Notes: generated from the sequence alone by a model not told the origin. Shown: positions 1-11,999, counted from the stretch's first letter. The stretch is 64,000 nt of DNA from Neoceratodus forsteri (GCA_016271365.2 CM057454.1:694849501-694913500); one strand, 5' to 3'. Program-made: numbers and translations.

Positions 1-489
1 GACATTTCCTTGACCCTTTCTCCCCAAAGGATTATCTTTGGCTTGGCATTTGTCCTTTTCTATCTAGATCATCATTAACATCACCATTAGTTTCCTTTTC
101 AGTCATACCAACCTTCCCTTCTAAGGCAAGCTTTGTTCTACTCCTGGTATTCCTTAAAATGGATTACACTGGGACATTTTTGAGATTTTAGTTAATACAT
201 TTCTTTCAACAAAGATGCTGCTAACTGCTCCACCCCCTCCAGTTTTAATTGAGGAGGAACAGCATTGCGGAAGAAAATGGCCACAAATTCTAATTTTGCC
301 ATAGGGATCCTTTAGTCAATCTGGTTACCTGGGGTTAGGAAACAAGTAATAACCTTTTCGAATATTTTTGTTTTTCCTCTTCACAACATTCGCTTTTTAG
401 TTATAAGGGCATCGGCTGAGACCACCAGTTTCTATTTATCTGCCATCTTGAAATACTTTGACTATAATGTGTAAACAGGCTCATCAGTA
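1..489. other. No gene recognised
   Basis: No convincing coding sequence or repeat boundary is visible here. The short open frames are unremarkable. The last part leads into the CR1-type fragment that begins near 490. Confidence 0.5.
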
Positions 490-1097
490 GGAAGAAGGAG
501 GTAATATTTCCACTGTACAGGTCACTGGAAGGACCACACCTTGAGTACTGTGTACAGTTCTTGAGGCTCCACCTCTGAATTGAAAAAGACAGGGTGGAGG
601 TGGTACAGAAGCAGGCAACCAAAATTGTGTAAGGGCTGCAGGAAAAGCCCTATGAGGGGAGACTTAGAGAACTTAATATGTATTCAGTGGAGAAAGAAGG
701 GAAGGGGGGTATGACAGAAACATTCAAGTACATAACGAGTGTTAATAAGGTACAGGAAATTAGCATTTGCCACAGAAAGACAGACATAAGGACAAGGGAT
801 CATGTTATGAAGCTAGAAGGGGTGAAGCTCAGAAGGGATGTGAGGAAATTCTTCTATACAGAGAGGGTGGTGAAAGCCTGGAATGGCAGCCCAGCCTAGG
901 TTGTAGGTGTCAAAACAGTTGTAGGATTCAAGCATGCATGAGACAGATATAAGTGGATCTTGGAAGTAACACAAGGGATGGGGATGACTGGAGATCATGA
1001 AGGGTTTGCATTGACACAATAGGCAGGGAAAATGGGCAGACTAGATGGGCCACAGGGTATTTTCTGCTAACAACTTCTATGTTTCTATGTAGATTCC
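490..1097 (+). mobile_element. CR1-type LINE fragment, 3' end
   Basis: Translated forward, the piece reads like the C-terminal end of a CR1/L2-clade reverse transcriptase: a PHLEYCVQF motif, then VEVVQKQATKIV, RLRELNMYSVE, and an FFYTERVVKAWN block. It ends at a 3' terminus with a TTCTATGTTTCTATGTAG tail. The frame is broken by stops and shifts. The same end module appears at 33.43 kb, 61.52 kb and 61.96 kb on the other strand, which supports a single LINE family. The copy is 5'-truncated, as is usual for this clade, and has no function now. Confidence 0.88.
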
Positions 1098-1439
1098 ATG
1101 TGCATTTTACAAATACCACTGTCAGTCTATGCACTTCTTTTTCCAAATGTTAGGAAGTAAAAATAATCTTTATGTAAAAAGAAAAGATTAGATATGTTCA
1201 CCCTCGATCTTTATATAAATCTTAAGTAGATCACCAAATATATAAAGTATTAGTAGATATCCAGCTTCTTTGGCATATCTCATTTAAACGAGTATGGCAC
1301 AGAGTCCTTATATACAGAGCTGCAAGTAAAAAGCTGCCAATATCTCTTAAATTGTACAACAAAAGTATTGACCTCACATCATCTGCAAAACATTGTTTGA
1401 ATCACTAGGCTTTTCTTGAGTGTTTGCACTTGGCCAGTA
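1098..1439. other. AT-rich spacer, no gene recognised
   Basis: AT-rich sequence lies between two LINE pieces. I see no gene, RNA gene or clear repeat end in it. Confidence 0.4.
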
Positions 1440-2010
1440 TCTTATAGATGTTCATTTGTAAGAAGCAGTTCAAAGAAGAGGACATTATGGTTTTCCAAGG
1501 AGGTAGTGGAGAAAGTGAAAGCCAAAAAAATCACATTCAGGCAATACAAAAAGATGCAGGCAGAAGGGGATAGGGAGAAGTACCAGGAGAAGCAAAGGGA
1601 GGCAGGGAGGTCATTAAGGAAAGCCAAAGCTCAGACAAAAGAGTGCACTGCAAAAATCAGTGGGTAAAGAGAACAAAATCTTTCACAGATACATAAATGA
1701 AAAAAGAAGGGCAAAGGGAGAGCTAGTGAGACTGAAGGGGGAGGATGGGAGCTGCGTGGAGGATGACAACAGTAAAGCTGACACACTGAACAGATATTTT
1801 TGCTAAATCTTTACTGAAGAAGAGGAGGGTAATGGGCCTGAAGAGAGTACAAGGGGTGGGAATGGTGCAGAAATGGACACAAATCCATTTACATGGGGAA
1901 GGGTCCTAAAGGAACTGGAAGGAATAAGAGTTGATAAAGCAGTGGGGCCAGATGGAGTGCACCCCAGGGTCCTAAAGGAACTAAGAGAGTGGTGGCTGAA
2001 CCTCTAGTAA
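1440..2010 (+). mobile_element. CR1-type LINE fragment, endonuclease/RT junction
   Basis: The forward translation has a lysine- and arginine-rich linker (WFSKEVVEKVKAKKITFRQY, then EKYQEKQREAGRSLRKAKAQ). This is followed by KADTLNRYF and by AVGPDGVHPRVLKEL, the entry into the reverse-transcriptase domain of CR1-type LINEs. The order matches the region between endonuclease and RT. In-frame stops near 1665 and 1805 show decay. It precedes in element order the piece at 490-1097 yet lies downstream of it, so the two are separate insertions or a rearranged copy. Confidence 0.85.
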
Positions 2011-2724
2011 TGCCAGTCAGGGTAGGGAGGGTGGGGGTCTACTAGCCCACCAGGTGCTATTGGAGCTCTGTGTGTTGTTCCATTTGGGGATGAGAAGCAG
2101 GCAGGATGTGCACAGGGTGATATCAGATATTTCACAGGGGTGGAGATTGGCAATCCCCGATGGGCAGCTATACTGCCAATGAGTTGTGTCATCATTGGGA
2201 ATGGGGACACTAGATCACCACCCCACTATGCATTTAGTGGGGCATGGTGGGGAGCTGTCAGTAACCTGTCTGGCAGGTGCTACATGCTGGTAGCACATGG
2301 GCATGGGACACTAATCTTGGGTGGCAAACCACCCCTTTTGTACCCGGGTTCAGCTTGGTCCTCCATGGGGCACTAGGGCCCCCTGTGCACTGGTCCAGGA
2401 CTGTGATTTGGACTTGCTTCACAGCCTCCAATTCTACCATTCTTTCTGGTGCAGGGCCACATGTTGCAGCTATTCCAGAAGGTTTGCTGCAAGTGGCAAA
2501 CTTTCCAATATAGCACCTTTTGCGTTTGCTGCAGCTGCGTTGGACGCAGCCCCCTATTTTGCCTGAAGTTGCATCTGATGCAGGCAGCTTTGAAAATCAG
2601 GCCCATGTTGTCCTGATATTTTAACCAATAGGTTAGGGATATATTTAAATGTGTGCAACAGAGACAAGATACAGTAGAAGCTGTCCATGAAAGAATATTA
2701 TAGTGACACAGTAGCACCACTATA
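2011..2724. other. GC-richer unassigned repeat-like segment
   Basis: This stretch is richer in G and C than its surroundings and holds no convincing gene. Near 2590-2612 it contains TTTGAAAATCAGGCCC, which resembles the terminal motif of some vertebrate DNA-transposon-derived repeats. I did not find its inverted partner, so no element is bounded. Confidence 0.3.
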
Positions 2725-3275
2725 GTTAGGGCTGATTAGGATAGGGTGTTCAGTGTTAGACCTGTAACTTTGCACATTAATATATTTTGCACAATTTGAC
2801 TAAAAGAGCTGAAATGTTGCATGTGTTGTCTGGGAGGCAAGGTCTTGATCTGTAGAAATGTTTATGATGACAGCTTGCATGGTTTCTGAGATATGCATAA
2901 GTCATTTTTCCTAAAAGGCTAACTTTTTTCATATAGATACTTAACATGGGTTTTGTTTGCTCTCATCTATAGCCTATGTAGAATGGAATTTTTCTCAAGA
3001 CTTGCAGGGGGCATGTGTCATGTCATAAGGTAATGCCTTTGATAGGTTGGGTGAAAACATATTAAACAATTCCAAAGTTACAAAACTTTAAAATTTACTG
3101 TTTTCCATTCTGAGCATGCGCAGAAAGGTTTTTGAGATAAAGTTCTGGTGTGAAATCCAAAAATTGATGTTGCAGATTCCGTTTTTGATTTCTCACCACT
3201 TGACTGGCATGGCACCAAACATTTTTTTGTACCGTGTCAACTGCCACCTTGTTGATTTTTCCTGCAAACTACCAA
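2725..3275 (+). repeat. Diverged arm of the AACCCTAAC fold-back family
   Basis: The order here is GTTAGGGCTGATTAGG, a TTGCACATTAATA block, a block ending TTTCTGAGATATGCA, and TTTTGTTTGCTCTCA. The same order occurs at 55967-56290 and, more loosely, in the arms at 13.0-13.5 kb and 43.5-43.9 kb (GTTAGGGTTGA, TGCACCTTAATAACTTT). It is non-coding. I read it as an old copy of the arm sequence of the palindromic family described at 40.6-45.5 kb. Confidence 0.45.
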
Positions 3276-4879
3276 GCATAGAAAATACATAACAATGCTG
3301 ACATTTTAAGAAACAAGCAACAGAGCCTAGCTAAGAGGGTCACATTTAGCCAGATTCTGTTGCTTTTTTTTTTTAAATAAGGACTAGAGCTACATTTTCT
3401 GTGCACCCAAATCCACTTCTGCTCAGCTTAGTGAGAGAAGCTCTCCACCAGCATTCTCTGTACAAGAACGTGAGACTTTCTTGACTTCTGCAGCACCAGC
3501 TTCCTTGCTGTCTACTGCCCCCCCCCTCCCAATTCATCTCAAATATAATTAAAAGCCCAAAAAATCTCTTATGGCAAAAAACTGTGTCTTTTTTGACAGT
3601 TTTTTGTTAGTGGAGAGTGGCATAAGGGTGACATCCAAATAAATTCAGTGGATTATTTTTGTGGATTCTGAGAACCAAGACTGCAGTTAGTCCATCTGGC
3701 CTCTTGCTCACCTGTCTCTCTCAATGTCACACACTTGATCTCTGCTTCCTCACTGGCAGTGCGTTCCCAACTATGGGAGCACAGTCAGGACAATGCCAGT
3801 GTTCTTCTACTGTGCAGCACTCTTACTGAAGGTTATTAATTATCTTGCAGGCTGGAGTGCTGGCCAGAAGTCATAGCGTCTTTTAGATAAAGAAGAAAAG
3901 ACTCACTAAGGGAGTTTCACTTCATGTGGCAGAAGCATTACCTGTAATCTGAAGCTTACCTTCTGTTGCACACTGTCTCACCTCCACCCACTGCTCAATG
4001 TCCACCTGCAGGCTGGTCAGAAGCACACAATGGCTCAACTGCTACAAAAATATACCTTCTTCTTTGAAAAATAATCTGTAAATAATGTCAGTATTCACTG
4101 TTCTATCACAGTGCAACCACCAGTTTAGCTATAATGACAGAAACGTATCAGTGGTCTTAACTGAGACTAGTGATCTCGGTACCTATGGCAGCACTATTCC
4201 ATCTGTGGCTTTGAAAATGATAGAAATACAAGTGTTCTTACCCATGACTGGTATGTCTTTTAAAGTTGAGAGATCTGGGCATGAGAGAGCAGCTGTTATG
4301 AATGAGCGAGACAAAGGAGCACTAACTCGGTATGCCGTTATGGCTTTTGCAAACTATCCGAAGAGAGTTTCTATGTAGGGTCACCAGTTACTATAAAACA
4401 AATAAACTATTATTTAAAATTGCTACAACATGTAATTGAACCACCACCCATCACCCATTACTGAGGAATACATACAGCATGAGGCATACCATTAAGCAGA
4501 TGCATCTTTTTTTTTCAATAAGACCTGTACTACACACACCATTCATCAACAGGTCTGCAAATAACAGAAGACTCTACTTCTTCACTTGCTCATTAGAAAC
4601 TCCATTGACATTTTTGTTTGGTTCAAATGCATATGGTACTCCGTCAAGAGGGAATACTACTAAGGTTCTTATTCAATGTCTTTGGATGACAATATGCAGG
4701 ATATTCAGAATAATTAACCCCACTGGAGTACTCAGGAGACAAAAACTGGGGATTTTGATTTCCACAGCTAGACAAATGCTGATTAGATCAATGTGAGTCT
4801 ACAATAAGGCAAATAAATTAAGAAATACATAACTCCATCTACGGCAAGATGTTCACACTTGATCGGTTGACATTAGAGA
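3276..4879. other. No gene recognised
   Basis: Open frames at 4085-4378 (97 codons) and 4479-4796 (105 codons) have no family features and no supporting splice or codon signal that I can see. The rest is AT-rich unique-looking sequence with a C-rich run near 3520. Confidence 0.35.
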
Positions 4880-5064
4880 AGCAGTGAATTTAAATTCCGT
4901 TGGTGAAGTGAATGCGAAGTGGGTGCTTCACATTGCCACTCCACTACATGGAGTGGCCAGTACAAAAGGCTCACTTCACCTTGTAATTATTGCTTCGCAT
5001 TGCCATTCCGCCTTAATGTGAAGTAAGTTGAAGTGATGACAATATTAGCAGCCCCTCACACACA

Positions 5065-6520
5065 CAGTCACCAGAATTAATGTTGCACTCAGTCATGCAT
5101 GCAGTGGTCACACAGTAACCAGAATTAATGCACATACCCAAAATGCTACTGTCTTGTTTCTAGAAAATTCCACAGTGCTGACAAAGTGAAATGAGAGAGT
5201 AACACAAAATACAAAGTCTCCCAGAATTAATGGTACTCTCCATCATGTGTACAGTGGTCACACACAGTCACAAGAATTAATGGACATAGCCAAAATGCTA
5301 CTGTCTTGTGTCTAGAAAATCCCCCAGTGCTAATGAAGTGAAATGAGAGCGTAACAAGAAAAGCAAAGTCTCCCAGAATTAATGGTGCACTCTGTCATGC
5401 ATCCAGTGGTCACACACAATGTCACCAGAATTAAACTGCATCCCCAAAATGTTACTGTCTTGTGTCCAAAAAATTCCCCAGTGCTGATGAAGTGAAAAGA
5501 GAGGTAAAAAAATATGCAAAGTCTCCCAGAATTAATGGTGCACTCTGTCATGCATGCAGTGGTCACACACATTCTCCAGAATCAATGTACATCCCTAAAA
5601 TGCTACTGTCTTGTGTCCAGAAATCTCCCCAGTGCTGATGAAGTGATTTTTTTTTCAATTTTAATCTTTGGCAACTGGCTAATGCCCACTAGGCACAAGT
5701 GCCTGTTTTCAGGGGTGATCTGGAAGCACTGAGCGGTTAAGTGACTTGCGTAGAGTCACACAGTATGCAAGTGGAGATTGTGAGAATCAGACTCAGGTCT
5801 GGTCTGCTGGATGTACCAAGCTCATTCACACATCATTGCTATAACCTCTAGGCTATACTGCCAGCCCAATGAGAGCACAACAAGACATGCAAAGTCTCAC
5901 AGAATTAATTGCACACTCAGTCATGTGTGCAGTGGTCACTCACAGTCACCAGAATTAATGTGCATCCACAAAATGCTACTGTCTTGTGTCTAGAAAATTC
6001 CCCAGTGCTGACAAAGTGAAATGAGAGCATAACAAAACTGCAAAGTCTTCCAGAATTAATCACACTCAGTCATGCGCGCTGTGGTCACACACAGTCACCA
6101 GAATTAATTTGTATCCCCAAAATGCTACCGTCTTCTGTCTAGCAAATTCCCCAGTGCTGATGAAGTGAAATGAGAGGGTAACAAAAAAATGCAAAGTCTC
6201 CCAGAATTAATGGTGCACTCCATCATGTGTGCAGTGGCCACACACAGTCACCAGAATCAATGTGCATCCCCAAAATGACACTGTCTTATGTCCAGAAAAC
6301 TCCCCAGTGCTGTTTAAGAGAAATGAGAGCACAACAAGAAATGCAAAGTCTCCCAGAATTAATGACACACTCAGTCATGCGTGCAGTGGTCACACACAGT
6401 CACCAGAATTAATGTTCATCCCCAAAATGCTACTGTCTTGTGTCCAGAAAATTCCCCAGTGCTGACAAAGTGAAATGAGAGTGTAACAAGAAATGTAAAG
6501 CCTCCCAGAATTAATGGTGT
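5065..6520. repeat. ~152-bp tandem repeat array (about nine copies)
   Basis: The anchor TCTCCCAGAATTAATGG recurs at about 5217, 5369, 5522, then 6046 (TCTTCC), 6197, 6349 and 6501, with one more at 5895. Spacings are 151-153 bp. Each unit also carries CATGCATGCAGTGGTCACACACAGTCACCAGAATTAATG-like and CCCAAAATGCTACTGTCTTGTGTC-like blocks, so it contains two CCAGAATTAATG half-motifs. Sequence differs by several percent between units. The array is interrupted once by a SINE at about 5646-5874. It is non-coding. Confidence 0.93.
5646..5874 (+). mobile_element. MIR/CORE-like SINE inside the array
   Basis: The insert breaks the 152-bp periodicity. Its right half reads GCGGTTAAGTGACTTGCG, AGTCACACAGTATGCAAGTGG, AGAATCAGACTCAGG and ends CTATACTGCC. 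This is the order of the conserved core and tail of MIR/CORE-SINE elements. Its left half (GGCACAAGTGCCTGTTTTCAGG) also occurs in related form near 55090-55135. It therefore inserted after the tandem array had formed. Confidence 0.7.
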
Positions 6521-8202
6521 ACTGCAAGCACACAGACAGATTAAGATTGCGCTGCCCACTCAAGAGATGCAGACACAAAGGCACAACAACACCTAACCAG
6601 TGTTCACAAGTCACAAATCCACATCTGGAAAAGAATACCTTTTGCCGATTGAGGGGGGTAGTGCATGGCAGTAACAGTCCACTACCAATAAAGATACCAC
6701 AAAGCAATATAAAAAATTCATGCAGGTGTGGTGGATAGTAGGTTCACACTGCTGCAATTGCTCTGTAGCACAATAAAAGGTGTCTGATTTAATGGGCATG
6801 CATCACACACACTCACCCACACACTACAAGTAATGCATAGCAAATTTAAAACCTTTAGTAATATAACCAAATGTTTTAATTAAACTGAAATTATACACTG
6901 CTGCACCACAACGATCAGCAAAAAATTTCAAGAATTACTGAAAATATTACTGTGTGCACATTAACACAGTTATATAAGAAAAATATAACCAAAACAGAAA
7001 GACTGCTTTTTCTCCCAGTTAATCTATCTACACCACATATACACCTCTCTCCCAAAGCACACTTCACAGTACACAGACAGACTATTCTAAATTAACATTC
7101 AAAATCCACACACAAACAATTAACATTCAATGATATGAGCACAAGAGGACTTCCTACAATCGATGTACTACATTTTGAGCAAAGAAAATGGCTCAAAAAG
7201 GCTTTTTTAACAGCTTTTAGAGGATTTGAGTCACAGAGCTCTGAGAAGAAACTGTCTCCCTCTTCCACCACACACACACAGACTACACAGAACTGAGGTT
7301 GTGCAGAACAATCTAGAGTCCATGTGATCTGCAATCCCATGAAGCACTGTAAAATTCACCCAGGAGCTCAATAACAAGGTGAAGTGATGCGAAGTACATT
7401 GATTTCAAAGCACTTCACCTTAAAATTGGTGAAGAAGTGGTTTGGCAAAGGCAGAATAACACAAAGTCACTGGTTTCAGTGGACTTCGTGTTCCTCATCA
7501 TGATGCGAAATACTCCACTTCATATTGTGGAGCACTTTGACAATTCCTATTACTACGCAAATAACTTCGTGGAGCAAATTTTTGCCACTTCGCACAACAC
7601 TAGTTGACATATGTAAATCAGATAAAAAAAGAGGAGAAACATTATTCAGTGCCGCAGTCATTTGCTATATAAACACAAAAGTAACAATAATACACTAATA
7701 ATAATGTGAACTGTTAGTTTAAAACCAGTTTCACGAGACACAGAACTGACTGCCTCAGTGCAGAGCTGTGCCACTGACAGACTTCTGAGCTGTGAAGATG
7801 CTTTGTTTTTTAACCCATGTTTCAGCGTGGTTAAAATCAGCATTAACAATTTCAGTCTGCAATATTTTCTTTTTTTCCTTTTTCTTTTTGGCCCCAATTA
7901 AAAGACAAAAACTCTCATGACAAATAAACTGTGTATTTCTTGACAGCTTTTTTTTTTTAAGGGTAAAATAAGGTATGATAGAAGAAGGCTGGTTGAGTGT
8001 CCTGGATTGATGACGATCTGGAAGTCTGCTTTTCAAACCTTGATTTAGAGCCAAGTTCAACACGAGAAAAAAAGTCCTGCAGCAGTAACTCCTTTTCAAA
8101 CTTAGTGAGTGGTGAGCTTGTAAGTAAGAGAAGAAGATCAGGAGGTCACTATTCAGAATAGAGGCATGGAGTGATATATTTTTTTATTTTGTTATTTTTT
8201 TT
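6521..8202. other. No gene recognised
   Basis: The first part completes the candidate element ending near 7600. From 7600 to 8202 the sequence is AT-rich, with poly-T runs at 7945-7960 and 8180-8202, and has no family features that I recognise. Confidence 0.35.
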
Positions 8203-8218
8203 AAAAATGGTCCACATT
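8203..8218 (+). repeat. Left target-site duplication of the L1-type element
   Basis: AAAAATGGTCCACATT here is repeated exactly at 9947-9962. The two copies bracket the ORF1-only element and its 3' poly-A, as expected from target-primed reverse transcription. Confidence 0.9.
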
Positions 8219-8372
8219 GGGGGGGAGGTGCTCTGAAGCTTCCATCATGGCTGTTGCCTTTTTCTGAGCTTCTGTTAGAACTAACTACAAAGTTGGAATT
8301 TTTTAGTTTGAAGTGGAGCAATTTGATTTTAAAAAGTGATGGGCGAAGATTCAGTACTAGAATGACTCAAAT

Positions 8373-9278
8373 ATGAGTCCAAAGAAGGACAAGCAAGCAG
8401 CGCACAGCCTTGATGCATATATTTCTGTGGTGGCGGGCTCAAGAAATGCAGGTTCCAGCCTACCCATTCCTCCTGATCATAGATCTCAGGATATCTCAAA
8501 TCCACAGATCATGGTAGTACTTGAGATGATCCAAGCAACAGGGGTGAATTCAAACAGTCGTCTTGCAGCGATGGAGGCTAAATTTACTGAGCTAGACTCC
8601 AAAGTTCAGTATAATACCACACAAATATCGAAGCTTACCTCAGAGGTTGAATGGCAGTGGGAGAAGAATGCAGCATTTGTGTAGGATTTTCATTTTTTCT
8701 ATACTAAAGTTGAGGCTCTGGAAAATGCACATTGACAGCTGAATGTCTGTATAGTCGGCTTTCCTCCCAGGCTGGATGGGAAATTGTAAATTGTTGCTGC
8801 AGTAACCCAATTAATTTTCTTGGACTTGAACTTGCTACCCGAGAGTTCTGGTATCTCAGTGCTAAAGGCCTTTGCCATTCCTATGAGAGCTCAACCATGG
8901 AGTGCCGCTGGTGAGTGGCCCCTCATTGCAATAGTGACACTTTCTACTCTGGAGGCTCGGATTCCATTATTACAAGCAGCTCGACAGAGGGGAGAGCTGA
9001 TTTGGGAAGGTAATAAAATCACGTTATTTCCGGACATCTCTTCCCAAACCCAGACCAGGACAAAAGCTCTGTAAGAGACTAAGAAGTCTCTCCTTGAGAA
9101 TAGTATTTCTGCACAACTCCTGTTTCCAGCTCGTTTACAAGTATGATATGGGGGCAAGACCCACATCTTTACAGATCCTGAAGCTGCAGCACTGTTTGCA
9201 GCTAAATTGCTCAAGGCAAAACAGGTTTCTATAGAGATGGACCAGGAAACTGAGTTGGAACTCAACCCTAATGACTGA
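8373..9278 (+). pseudogene. L1-type ORF1 RNA-binding protein, broken by stops
   Basis: A single frame of 301 codons runs from ATG 8373 to TGA 9276-9278 without any frameshift. It is interrupted by stops at 8682 (TAG), 8733 (TGA), 8787 (TAA), 9072 (TAA) and 9144 (TGA). Residues ~65-105 form a coiled-coil-like stretch (LAAMEAKFTELDSKV, QISKLTSEVE). The second half has the ORF1p signature: LEARIPLLQAARQRGELIW, NKITLFPDISSQTQ, LLFPARLQV, GKTHIFTDPEAAALF. This matches the RRM plus C-terminal domain of L1 ORF1p, which coats LINE RNA and chaperones nucleic acid. About 300 residues is the usual family length. Confidence 0.88.
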
Positions 9279-9946
9279 ATGTTGAAAAAGGGGAATCTGT
9301 TGCTCTATCTGTTTGCCCAACCTTTCTAGGATACTGATTGATAAATAAGCCCCTCTGGAAGTTGCTGTTACTTTAGCACTGTTTAGGCTCACAGCTGGTT
9401 CTTATGTTAAATAAGCTCTAATAATATCTTGTTTACTGTTGTACCCAGTTCTTACTCATTTTTGAGACCATTTCATTCATGGAGCGGGTAGCTCCACTCA
9501 ATTTGTGAACTATTCAAATATTTTTTATAGTGGCATGTTTTCCTACCAGCCATCTGATATGAGCTTTAGGGGTAGGGGTGAAATGTTAACTTATCTGAGC
9601 TCAGACTATCTATTTAGTTTTCTATATTGGCTTCAATTTGGGGCTATCAGCCTCCCACTACTTCTTGCTTTACTTCTATCCTACAGGGCACAAGAAATTT
9701 TGGCACATGTCCTTCATGCAGTAGAATGGGTGAGAGTGGACCTTTCTACACTATTATCTTTTGGACTTTTACTCCTGGAACTTATCTGGCAGCTCAGCTT
9801 GAAGAATGGACAATTTATTTTTGTAGTAATTGGACTGCGATGTTTAACTTGTACATTGTCTATCTGAGCTGTTTTTTCTCATATGCCTGTCTGTCTTCAA
9901 TGAATATAATTGCTATGTTTAATGAAACATTGTAAATAAAGTAAAA
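9279..9946 (+). other. 3' region of the ORF1-only element
   Basis: No reverse-transcriptase or endonuclease motifs are found in any frame. The stretch holds T-rich sequence, a TGCCTGTCTGTCTTCAATGA motif near 9883 and the poly-A end. It looks like spacer plus 3' UTR of the element. Confidence 0.6.
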
Positions 9947-9962
9947 AAAAATGGTCCACATT
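9947..9962 (+). repeat. Right target-site duplication of the L1-type element
   Basis: Exact copy of the 16-bp sequence at 8203-8218, immediately after the poly-A run. Confidence 0.9.
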
Positions 9963-11686
9963 AACTAGCTGCTAGAGTCATGAAGGGTGCTACTGATGGT
10001 CTGACTATTAAGTGAACATGGCAGTACATTGTTAATAAGATGATCAGTGTTAACTATGTAAAGTGGAGGAGGGGTAGATTAAGACACTGCCCCAAAATGT
10101 ACAGCATACAAGCAGTGAACCATGTCACTCAGCATTACACTAGGTTGCCATATAAAACAGAATGCAGTATCATACCATTTTGTTTATTTGCTTTGCTTGG
10201 GCTGGCTGCTACTGGTAAGTAAAGACACCAGGGTTTCAGTGCAGTTCTGTTTTGGAGACAGGACATTCAGAAAGGGACACATGTCAATTACCTTGGGCTG
10301 TCTCTGGCTGACTGAAACAAAACACGTGAGAATCCAGAAAAACAGGGTTGGAGCAGCAGGTGATATGGTTGGGGACTTTTATGTTTAATGGTACAGGGCA
10401 GAACTGTTTAAGTACAGAGCCAGGGGTCAGTCACAGATCTCAAATTAAATAAATATTGGTTAGGGACAGGTACTACCACCTGGTAGGTTATTATTGCTGA
10501 CTGACTGCTGTTTCCATTATTAAACTAGTACTCACAGGCTCCAGGCTCATTCTTATGCTCAGTGGAAGTAGTAAGGAGCAGAGGCAGGCTGGCCCAAATC
10601 TCTCCCTCAGACCCTCACATCCCCTGCTGTCTGCATAGTGTGGTGGTACGTGACAACAGAAAAATTAAAACCTCCTTGGCTGGCTTTAGTGATCTTTTTC
10701 TGTTTTGGGGACATTGACAAGGGACAGTTGGGCTGCCTGGTATAAAAAAGCCAGAACAGAATGCATAAACATGGGCAGCAGCAGCTGATAGAATCAGGGA
10801 TTTTTTATTAGTAAAGAAAGAGACAGGGCAAAACTGTTCACACAACACCATTTTAGCCAACTGTCACCCCAACTAACTTTAAAATCTGCAAGGAGCTCAA
10901 ATTATTATGTAATGTTTTTAATGATATGTGAAAGTAGAGCATCTGCTCTGGGCTAGACCATGAATTAATTAATGCTGCACCTGCCTCAACAATAATAATA
11001 ATGTTGTGGTCTAATGTATAATTGCATTTCCTTAGAAAAGTAAAGACCAAGGAAAGAATAATGCAGAGCTCTCACTGTTCACTGTCAGGTGGGATATCCC
11101 TCATTTGTACAGTACCACTTAGAATTGCTTTAAGATTTAAAGGTACATATTTCTGGAAATATCACAGAAATTTCAGGAAAGAGCTGGCAGTGTCTATGGC
11201 TGCTACTGTACTTCCTACACAAACTTTAAAGCAGAAAAATTATAATAATCTGTAATGCTAGAGCAAACTAATATTGCACAAATAATGGCACTAGTTATGT
11301 GCTTGTATCACAACTTTTGATGATGGTTCCCATGATATTTTCCCACATTTTGAATGTGATTGTCTAGCACTTTGGTGATAAAAGGTTGAGAATGAAAAGT
11401 AAGAGCATATGTATAAATTGTTACTAATTATGTAATGAGGCCCATGAATAGAGATTTCTAATTGGCTGACTGGCACTTTCAAGCATGGGCAAATATTATG
11501 ACACGCCACACAAAAGCACCAGTCAGTCAGAGTGGGTCTAGTCCTCAAGCTCAGTAAAATGGGTGATGGTATGGGAAGGGCCAGAGGCAAAGAAAGTCTC
11601 TTAGCAAGCCATTCTGACCCCTCTGTTTAGCCCTGACTGGAGACAGTTCCTTTCCAGCCCTGTACCCATTGTGTTTACCTGAAGAG
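9963..11686. other. No gene recognised; weak internal duplication
   Basis: Two places, about 10340-10410 and 10775-10840, share order and wording (GCAGCAG/CTGATA, GGGACTTTT or GGGATTTTT, ACAGGGCAgAACTGTT). They suggest two old copies of one repeat. No gene family is recognisable, and the open frames are short. Confidence 0.35.
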
Positions 11687-11972
11687 AAGTGGTGGGATCT
11701 TCCTTGGTGGTTGTCAACCATAATGCCCACCCCATTCTGTGAGCTAACAAGGTCACACATAATCTCCTTTCTTTACATAGGGCCTGCAGGGACCTACATG
11801 AAAAAAGGCACAACAAATTGTGTTGGCAACCTTTGGCAAGGCATACTTCTCTACCTTTCAAGATGTGTCCTTATGAGACAGTGGCTTGGAACTGTATCTT
11901 GTGCTTTGGATTGGAGGCTGGGGAGAGTGGTGAGCATTAGGGTTGACAACCCCCAAGGAAGACCCCACCACT
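11687..11972. mobile_element. Short inverted-repeat (MITE-like) element
   Basis: The left arm near 11689-11720 reads TGGTGGGATCTTCCTTGG followed by TGGTTGTCAACC. The right arm near 11940-11972 reads GGTTGACAACCCCCAAGG followed by AAGACCCCACCA. The arms are about 30 bp and largely complementary, with ~220 bp between them that encode nothing recognisable. Confidence 0.65.
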
Positions 11973-11999
11973 GATTTGCCAAAAGTTGGGAGATGGCAA

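Larger units (their letters stand above)
4880..7600. mobile_element. Possible TIR element carrying a tandem array
   Basis: The left edge has repeated GAAGTG/CACTTC words (GGTGAAGTGAATGCGAAGTGG near 4898, then GCTTCGCATTGCC). The right edge, 7375-7590, has matching words in both orientations and ends CCACTTCGCACAACAC. The edges look like diverged inverted termini of one DNA element, with the 152-bp array between them. No transposase is visible, so it would be non-autonomous. Exact ends and any target-site duplication are not resolved. Confidence 0.4.
8219..9946 (+). mobile_element. ORF1-only L1-type retroelement (HAL1-like)
   Basis: The unit starts with a G-rich 5' end directly after the left duplication. 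It has a ~150-bp 5' untranslated region, one ORF1-type gene (8373-9278), about 660 bp of non-coding 3' sequence, an AATAAA at 9935 and a poly-A run, then the right duplication. No endonuclease or reverse transcriptase is present. Mammalian HAL1 elements have this 'half-L1' layout. Because the 5' end, tail and duplication are all present, the lack of ORF2 looks like a property of the inserted RNA rather than 5' truncation. Confidence 0.82.

Noticed and set aside
2590..2612. Terminal motif of a known DNA transposon
   Set aside because: TTTGAAAATCAGGCCC is suggestive, but no inverted partner or target-site duplication was found, so no element is called.
5065..6520. Possible CRISPR-like array
   Set aside because: The whole 152-bp unit repeats, with no unique spacers, and the context is a vertebrate transposon.
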